Below, piece by piece: positions 57,598-64,000 of a stretch of DNA of 64,000 nucleotides. Below the pieces are notes generated by a model. The model saw only the letters and a list, made by a program, of their open reading frames with translations, had not been told where the DNA came from and ran no database searches. The position numbers and the translations under genes were made by a program. Each line of letters begins with the position of its first letter. The first letter of the stretch is position 1. This DNA is from Malus domestica (Eukaryota; Streptophyta; Magnoliopsida; Rosales; Rosaceae), in assembly GCF_042453785.1 (NCBI RefSeq), contig NC_091675.1:54474501-54538500 (forward strand), read 5' to 3'.

Positions 57598-59778
57598 TGT
57601 CACAGCCTGTCCCGAGATTTTCTTATTAAGGACGTGAAATGACGAAAGTACCCTTGACGTTACTAAGGTAAGTGTTGTGACATGTTTTGAATATTTCCTA
57701 CTCCCTAAGCTTTTGGAGAAAATAATTTAAGTTGGATTAATTTTGGATGGTATTTTTGTGTGGTGAGGGATTAAAATTGGTATGTATGGTTTTGGTTGGA
57801 CCACATACACGCACATGACCTCTCCCCTTCCCCTGTGCTCTCTCTCTCTCTCTTCTCCCTCACGACTCTCTCAGTCTCTCTCTCTCTCGAACCGTACGGA
57901 CGAGACCAAGAACCCTCCAACTTTCACGGATCGACGCCAAAAAGGTATGATTCTTCATCATTTTAACCTCCTGAGTCGATTGGTGTTAGTTTTAGGACGT
58001 GAAACCTTCGAAATCACGTGAAACCCGAACCTCCATTTTATGTCACTATTCATGCAATCGTAATATGTCGATTTTCAGGGAATTCTAAGCTTGTAGTGAG
58101 CTTAGTGAGGTCCCAAGGAAGCTCGGAGTGCTTCGTTTGAAGGTTTTGGACGTCGGGATCACCGGATTCAACTTTGGCCGGTTTTTGTGGGATTTCTCCG
58201 GTGAGATTTCGTAGTTTTTAGAGCTTTAAACTAGTCTATCGTGAAACTACCTGTTTAGGGCTTCAAATTGATATAAAATTCAAAGAAAATGGTTGAGAAA
58301 CGAGGGAGAACAAGGCAATTGAAAATTGCCCAGTTTTCCGGCCACCGGAAAACTCAGTCCGGCGAGCATCGAGGAAAAAGATGCGCGTGGGGGCGCGTAG
58401 GTCCGTGCCACCCACGGCGCGTCGGGGCGCGTGACAAGCCCAAAAATTATTTTAAAAATTTGTCGACGTTCGTGACGTCGAATAGGTATATTCATATACC
58501 CGATTTGAGCACCGTATGAGAAGTTATTACGAATTGTTGGTTATATGCTTTAAAAATAACGTTTTTATAGTTATTTCGCATATAGGTGACACCTATCCCG
58601 AGGACGAGCGCATCCAGGGACGTCACGGGGGTTACGACCCTTCGACTTATCAGTGAATGGGCAGTATTTCTGTTTATACCTATATACTATTGATATGTTT
58701 CCCATAAATTGAGTTTGAACGAAAATACGTTTTCAAATGCCATGCATGCATGATATGAGTTATATGAATTGATAATTGATGCATATATATATGTGAATTG
58801 GTGCTGTGGACTCACATGTGAGTATCAGGTGAGTTTATGTTATTCATGTGCATTGTTGATATGTATTATGTTGATAGCTCATAACCTGCAATCATGGTGT
58901 TAGTGCTTATATTATTCACCTCACACCGCACGTTCACCTTGGATCCAAGTAGGTGCATGTCGTACAGACCATGAGAAGGTTCCGACATGTCGTACAGACC
59001 ATGAGAGGGTTCCAACTGATAGGTGACCTTAGATTGTGTACACAGATGTTTGATGAGAGAAGCACTAGAGCGTATTATTATTACACCATCCTTATCGTAC
59101 AGACTACTTCAGGTAGTTCTGATGTATATGCAGTGTAGTGCCGTACAGGTCACCGAGGTGACTCCGGATGGATTTGATGTTGAGCTATAGAATTAACCGT
59201 ACAGGATCAACTGCAGGGTCTCCGGTTAATTCATTATTTCACCTGTTACATTGATGCATCATTCATTCTGTTTTTGAAAGTTTTTAACATGGCATACTTT
59301 CTGGTTTTTAAGAAAGATTGACGATTTGAGATAAATGAAAAGTATTATGCTAGTATGCTATTTTCTGGGAAAGTATACAGGTTTTACAGCGAGGGGTTAG
59401 AAATATTTTAAATGAAAGGTTTTCGAAAAGTTTTGTTTTACTGACCCACTCAATTTTGTTTTGCGCCCCTCCAAGTTCTAGTTAGCAGTTGGTGGCTCAC
59501 GAGGCTTTCTTCGACGTTCTGACAGACTCTCCTAATGTAGGACTCACCTGCGGGTGTTGTAACTTAATTATAGTCCTACTTGACTGCACCTAGTTGCTTA
59601 TGCTCTGAAATTGTGTGTTGCACACTTTAACTCTCTCTAGCATGCTTTTGGTTATCCTTGCTAGTAGTTGGTTTTTATTCTTTCGTAATTCTCTTATTTT
59701 GCTTCCGCACCGCACTTATGGTGACGTCATGCTCACGTGACGGCCAACATGCCTTGATTCTAGGATCGGGGTGTGTCA
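57598..59778 (+). repeat. 3' LTR (2,181 bp)
   Basis: Nearly identical to 50462-52638 and keeps the same hairpin array (about 58959-59231). Differences are scattered single bases and a slightly longer CT repeat. Confidence 0.96.
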
Positions 59779-59902
59779 ATTTTAAAATGGTTAAAAGCAC
59801 TTTTAGTGACAATATTTTTTTATTCAATCTTTTGGTAAAAATGCAATGGAATCATGGAAAAGCACTTGAATTGTTTTTTTTTTGACAAGCAACAATAAAT
59901 TT

Positions 59903-62301
59903 TGTAACGATCCGTCCCCAAAAGTTACAGTCTTTATAATTTTTAAAGTGAATTTATGAAAATGCCCTTCAAGGCAAATGCATTGACTTTTGTTGACTAC
60001 CTTGTCAAGTTACGTAAGATTCATTTTCTTGGCGTATCCTCGTATTACTCGTCGCTAAGGACACATGGGCGCAAACGGAATGCAATTTGGAGTTATAACG
60101 AATGAGATATTAACGTTTAAAGTTGTGGGTATTTTAGTAAATTAATTAATATCAAGAAAGCTCCAGATTTTTGGAGCCAAATCTAGAAAGCAACATGTGT
60201 GGCTGAGATTGAAGGAAAAGAAAGATAAGCGGTGAAGATGAAAGATAAAGGAGAGAAATGAGGGGTGGGACGCCCAATTAGAAAGAAGAGAAAAAGAGGG
60301 TGACCAATGGGGGAGAGAAGAAATGAGGGGAAATGAGAAGGAAGAGAGCACGGGATCACCTTGATTTGTTTCCAACCTGCCGACCCGGTTCCTTAACCCG
60401 GTCCTATCCCCTTCATCCGATGTCCGTTTGAGGTGATTTTGGTGTCTAAGGAAAGCTCGCATCAAGCCCAACATCTCTGTGGTGTTAGAATTCTAGATTT
60501 CTAACCCAAATTCACAAATTGAAGCCACAAACCCACGAAAGCATCCGACGATTTTAATCTTTTTTCGATGGCTTCGGCGAGTTTCACCGTCGATGACCAC
60601 CACCAAAAGACTCCTCTCAACCCCAGGAGCAAGGCCTAAGCTTTGGTAGAGGCATCGAAGTTCGATTTGGTGGCGAATCAACAACTACCCAAATTTAAGG
60701 CTTCCAGCGGGTTTTCGTAAAATTGGGGCTTTTCCCGGCCAAATTGGCCTTAGTCACATGTATGAAAGTTGCTCTACTAACTAAGATCTTCATTTTTGTG
60801 AAGTTTGAGAATTTTAAAAAATAGTTGAATTTTCCGGCAAGTAGGGGCGGCCGACTGCCACCTGCGGCGGCACATGAGCCGAGACGTCCCATGATCTTCC
60901 TAAGCTAAATTTGAATACCCTGGTTCCATTGGTGAAGTCCGATTGACGAATTTTCGTCATTTGAACGTAGTTCCATTAAGGTCCGCCACTTAATTATTAT
61001 AGCAATCAACGATCTGACCATTGGATCGTCATCAAACTTTGATACGTTATAATACGTAATATTTGAGGATATTAAAAACTTACGAATCAGGAATCTGACG
61101 TACGGATCTTCTTGAATAGGATATGTAAGTTATATGTTCTATTGATAAGAATTCTAAGACATGATTTGATAATTGTTCTAGGCGCCGATTGTTTGTGACA
61201 CCTTGTTGTTTGTGCTAGGGAGCTGTAGCGCGGACTCCAGGTGAGTGGGCTTTTGGTTTTCTATATATACGTATATATATGTTTTCCATTTTCCCAGAAA
61301 TTGTTTTAAATGGATTTATGTTTTTAAATGCCATGTCAATTGCATTACATTTTAGTATATGCATTAGTATAGATATGCATATTATTGCATGACGCTGTGG
61401 ACGCCCAGGTAAGCTTCGGGTGAGTGCATATTGATGATAGTGATTGCAGTGTGTATGGTTATGTTTAGATGCATTTAGTACTCATTATCCTGCACCTCGG
61501 TGTTGGTGCTCCGCCCGAGGCCAAGGCTAGCCTTCACGTGATCGTTCACCTCCCACACCACACGCTCACCTTGGATCCAAGGCAGGTGACAGCCTGTCGT
61601 ACATACCACATTAGGTGGTTCCGACACGTAGGTGACTTGCAATACTTCGCACAACATTCACGTGATCGTAGCACTTGAGTGTATTTATTTAGACCCAACT
61701 TGTCGTACAAACCACATTAGGTGGTTCCGACTTATGTGTATGAATTGGTTAATGAGTTGTAGGTTCAGCCGTACAGGTCACGTTAGGTGACTCTAGCTGG
61801 CATATCATTTTACATTGATATATTTCACCTAGCTTACTTATTTCATTGCTGAGATACTTGACATGGCATATACTTGGTTTTCATTACTATTGAGCATGAT
61901 TTCTATATACGTATGTGTTATTATTTTCTGGGAAATTATATGGGTTTTACGGCTAGGGCAAAAGGTTTTTATTAAAAAAACTTTATTTTTAGGCCCACTC
62001 GCTATTGTTTTGCACCCCTCCAAGTTTTAGCTGGTGAAAGTTCGTATCGACGAGGGTTCATGGCGAATCTCAATATAAGTATGATCCTTACCCACACTAC
62101 TGTATTTCACTTATGCTCTGACGTCGCGTGTGAAATGGGTTCATTCTCGCTCATAGCGTACTTTTGTCTTTAGTCACTTTTAGGTTTAAATTTATTCACA
62201 TTTTTCACATCACTATACTTAATGGTTTCGTCACCTTCTAGGTGTCGGCCATCACAGCTCGATTCGGAGTTCTACTGGACATTTCGGGTCAGGATGTGTC
62301 A
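59903..62301 (+). mobile_element. Solo LTR of a related gypsy element
   Basis: Starts TGTAACGATCCGTCCCC and ends GGATGTGTCA, flanked by the perfect 5-bp duplication AATTT (59898-59902 and 62302-62306). No internal region, primer site or second LTR, so it arose by LTR-LTR recombination. Its layout parallels the Tekay-type LTR next to it (hairpins with CGTACA, an ACTTGACATGGCATA segment, CCCCTCCAAGTT, GTCGGCCATCACAG), but the sequences differ widely, so it belongs to a sister family. Confidence 0.9.
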
Positions 62302-63589
62302 AATTTCATTCAAAAGAATAACGTTTGAGAACACATTACAAGCACAGAAGGGCAAAAGCATCCCCCATAACTCACAACTCAACCTTGAACATCTTTTAGA
62401 AAATGATCGGCCATAAGGTCGGGATCCTCGAACCTAGACTGAGACCGAATCATGCAGAGTCATCCAAATTATTTTCTCTAAAAACTCTTTCAGTTATTTT
62501 AAAAGCACTTCTAAACGACTACATAGAGTCAACGAAATTCCATAAAACTTCATAGGGTTATAACTTTTTTTCAAAATTCTTTAAATTCCTAACTAAAACT
62601 TGCAAGTGGTTGGTCGGGTAAGAAGAGCAACCCAACCTTTTACAATTCAAGTGCGGGTTCAGTATCAGGTTTACTTTTCTTTTGTCAACATAATCGGGTT
62701 TTTAATTCGATAGGAAAATATTTATAAATAAAATTGTGGTTGAGGGGAGAGTCGGAGACTTGTGTAAATATTAAAATGATGACATGGATAGAATTTTCAA
62801 AAAGGTTAACAAGTTGTGTTCTCTTATTTATAGTAAAATAATGCTAAAATCACTATCACTATTAGCCAAGATTTCAAAGGCTCGTTTTGAGTTGCTTGAG
62901 TGCATTTTAAAAGAAGCACTTATTTTGTGCTTTTTATTTGTTACTTTATCGACTATAACTGTTTGAATCAAATTTACGCGCCTCCGCGTACGATTGAGTC
63001 ATAGCATTGAAGAATATTTTTGTCAATTTGTATTTTGTTTGACCTATTGTGAAAGATGCATGGTATCTACTCTCTACAATCATTGGAGTAACTTTTACCA
63101 TGTACGACACCAAGCCAATGGTGATGCTCATTAGTTAGCTCGTTATGCTCTTCACTGTGACTTGTTGTTTAACTATTTTGAGAATCCTCCAAATCTCATT
63201 TCAAAATTTATTATTTAACGAGTGTATCAATTAGTTGTTTGTTTGTTGGAGAAGTTTTATATTAATGCGGTTTTTTCTTATTGAATATACCTTTGTATTT
63301 AGAAAAAATTATTTTTAAGTTGTATTGTTCTTTACTTGTATGTGAAGTCTTAACTTCGATTATCAATGTCATGTTCTGACCAAATTATTACAACTAACAT
63401 ATTAAGAAATTAAAATTATATTTTTGCAAGGGGTTATGCTGTTTTAGTCAAAAATGTGTAGAAGAGGAAACTCGAGAATCTACTGCCCAATCTCCCAAAG
63501 AATTGTCCTCAACGGAAAAATAAAACAAAAAAATAAACGGCAAAAAAAAAACAAAAAGGAGAAAAAGGAAACTCACTGTAAACGCCGCC
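62302..63589. other. Intergenic, no gene seen
   Basis: AT-rich sequence with only short chance frames (for example 62784-62966). Confidence 0.45.
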
Positions 63590-64000
63590 ACGACATTGCC
63601 ACGTAGGCTCGATAAGAAAGCGAAGCAAGTCTATTCAGATTTCGAACCACGAGGCTCGGACGACACAGCTGGAAACAGCCTGTCACCAACAAAGTCCCAC
63701 TCACCTATTCCCCTAACTATGCTCTCTCTCTCTCTCTCCAGTCCCTCTGTTCTCTCTCACCCTCCCCTCTCTCCTCTCTCCATCTCTCTGTGCAAGTTAG
63801 GGTTTTCTGATCTTCTCGTCCGATTCTGCAATTCAGGCCTCGGCTTCAGCAGATCACGATTCTCGGCTCTGTAAGATCTCGATTGATCCCCCTTTTGCTT
63901 TATTTCGTACTAATTTGTGCCATCGTTTCTTAAATTTAGGGTTTCTAATATGTTTGCGGCTTGCTGTTCTCTTTATGTTATTCATAGTTCATTTAATTTT
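63590..64000 (+). promoter_or_regulatory. Promoter and 5' leader of a gene that starts beyond the window
   Basis: A GC-richer block, then a (CT)n tract (63722-63785), GTTAGGGTTTTCTGATC, and a good splice donor CTCTGTAAGATC near 63866 followed by T-rich sequence. This is the usual look of a plant 5' UTR with a leader intron. No start codon of a convincing protein is reached before the edge. Confidence 0.5.

Larger units (their letters stand above)
50462..59778 (+). mobile_element. Full-length Ty3/gypsy retrotransposon, Tekay-type chromovirus
   Basis: 9,317 bp with two LTRs (50462-52638, 57598-59778) and a perfect 5-bp target duplication ATTTT (50457-50461, 59779-59783). LTRs start TGTCACAG and end TGTGT[T/C]A. 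The primer-binding site for initiator tRNA-Met follows the 5' LTR after three bases, and a polypurine tract precedes the 3' LTR. Internal order is gag, protease, reverse transcriptase, RNase H, integrase and a chromodomain-like C-terminus, the order of chromoviruses. The LTRs are nearly identical in length and sequence, so the insertion is not ancient, but the coding region carries many lesions. Confidence 0.96.

Overview
The window is plant nuclear DNA: introns with GT/AG borders, AT-rich intergenic sequence, abundant LTR retrotransposons and MITEs, and plant-specific genes. The single-exon LRR receptor-like protein at 10.4-13.2 kb closely resembles the apple HcrVf (Vf scab-resistance) family as I remember it, so a Rosaceae genome of the apple/pear tribe is the best guess.

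Layout. 2-826 (+) is the 3' end of cytosolic leucyl-tRNA synthetase. 2.5-3.1 kb holds a truncated copy of the splicing factor CWC22. 4.4-8.0 kb is the 3' part of a non-autonomous LTR retrotransposon. 10.4-13.2 kb (+) is the HcrVf-like receptor-like protein. 14.8-19.3 kb (-) is a broken DNMT2/TRDMT1 tRNA methyltransferase gene with a complete 2.7-kb LTR element and a small MITE in one intron, and a Tourist-like MITE just upstream of exon 1. 20.5-25.3 kb is a graveyard of minisatellite, LTR remnants, a Mutator-like element, a duplicated dispersed repeat and a second CWC22 fragment. 25.7-26.6 kb (-) is glucuronoxylan 4-O-methyltransferase. 28.6-32.6 kb (-) is an eight-exon N-myristoylation-type CDK-like kinase. 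36.1-47.0 kb (-) is a 20-exon VPS52 gene. 48.0-49.1 kb is a hAT-like element carrying a fragment of a SKP1 gene, sitting inside a palindromic minisatellite. 50.5-59.8 kb is a full-length but inactivated Ty3/gypsy (Tekay-type chromovirus) element, followed by a solo LTR (59.9-62.3 kb). The right edge looks like the promoter and 5' leader of a gene running out of the window.

The intact host genes act in separate processes: translation, pathogen perception, secondary-wall xylan methylation, kinase signalling and endosome-to-Golgi tethering. They are not a functional cluster. The order LeuRS - xylan methyltransferase - CDK-like kinase does match, from memory, the Arabidopsis neighbours At1g09620-At1g09610-At1g09600. 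If so, this is an old syntenic block stretched by transposons and by the inserted receptor and DNMT2 segments.

The less ordinary structure lies in the repeats. There is an array of CGTACA-bearing hairpins shared by two different LTR families, a hAT element with captured SKP1 sequence, two CWC22 relics, and retroelement stop codons that fit cytosine-methylation decay. Exon borders were read by eye from homology and splice consensus; no transcript evidence was available.
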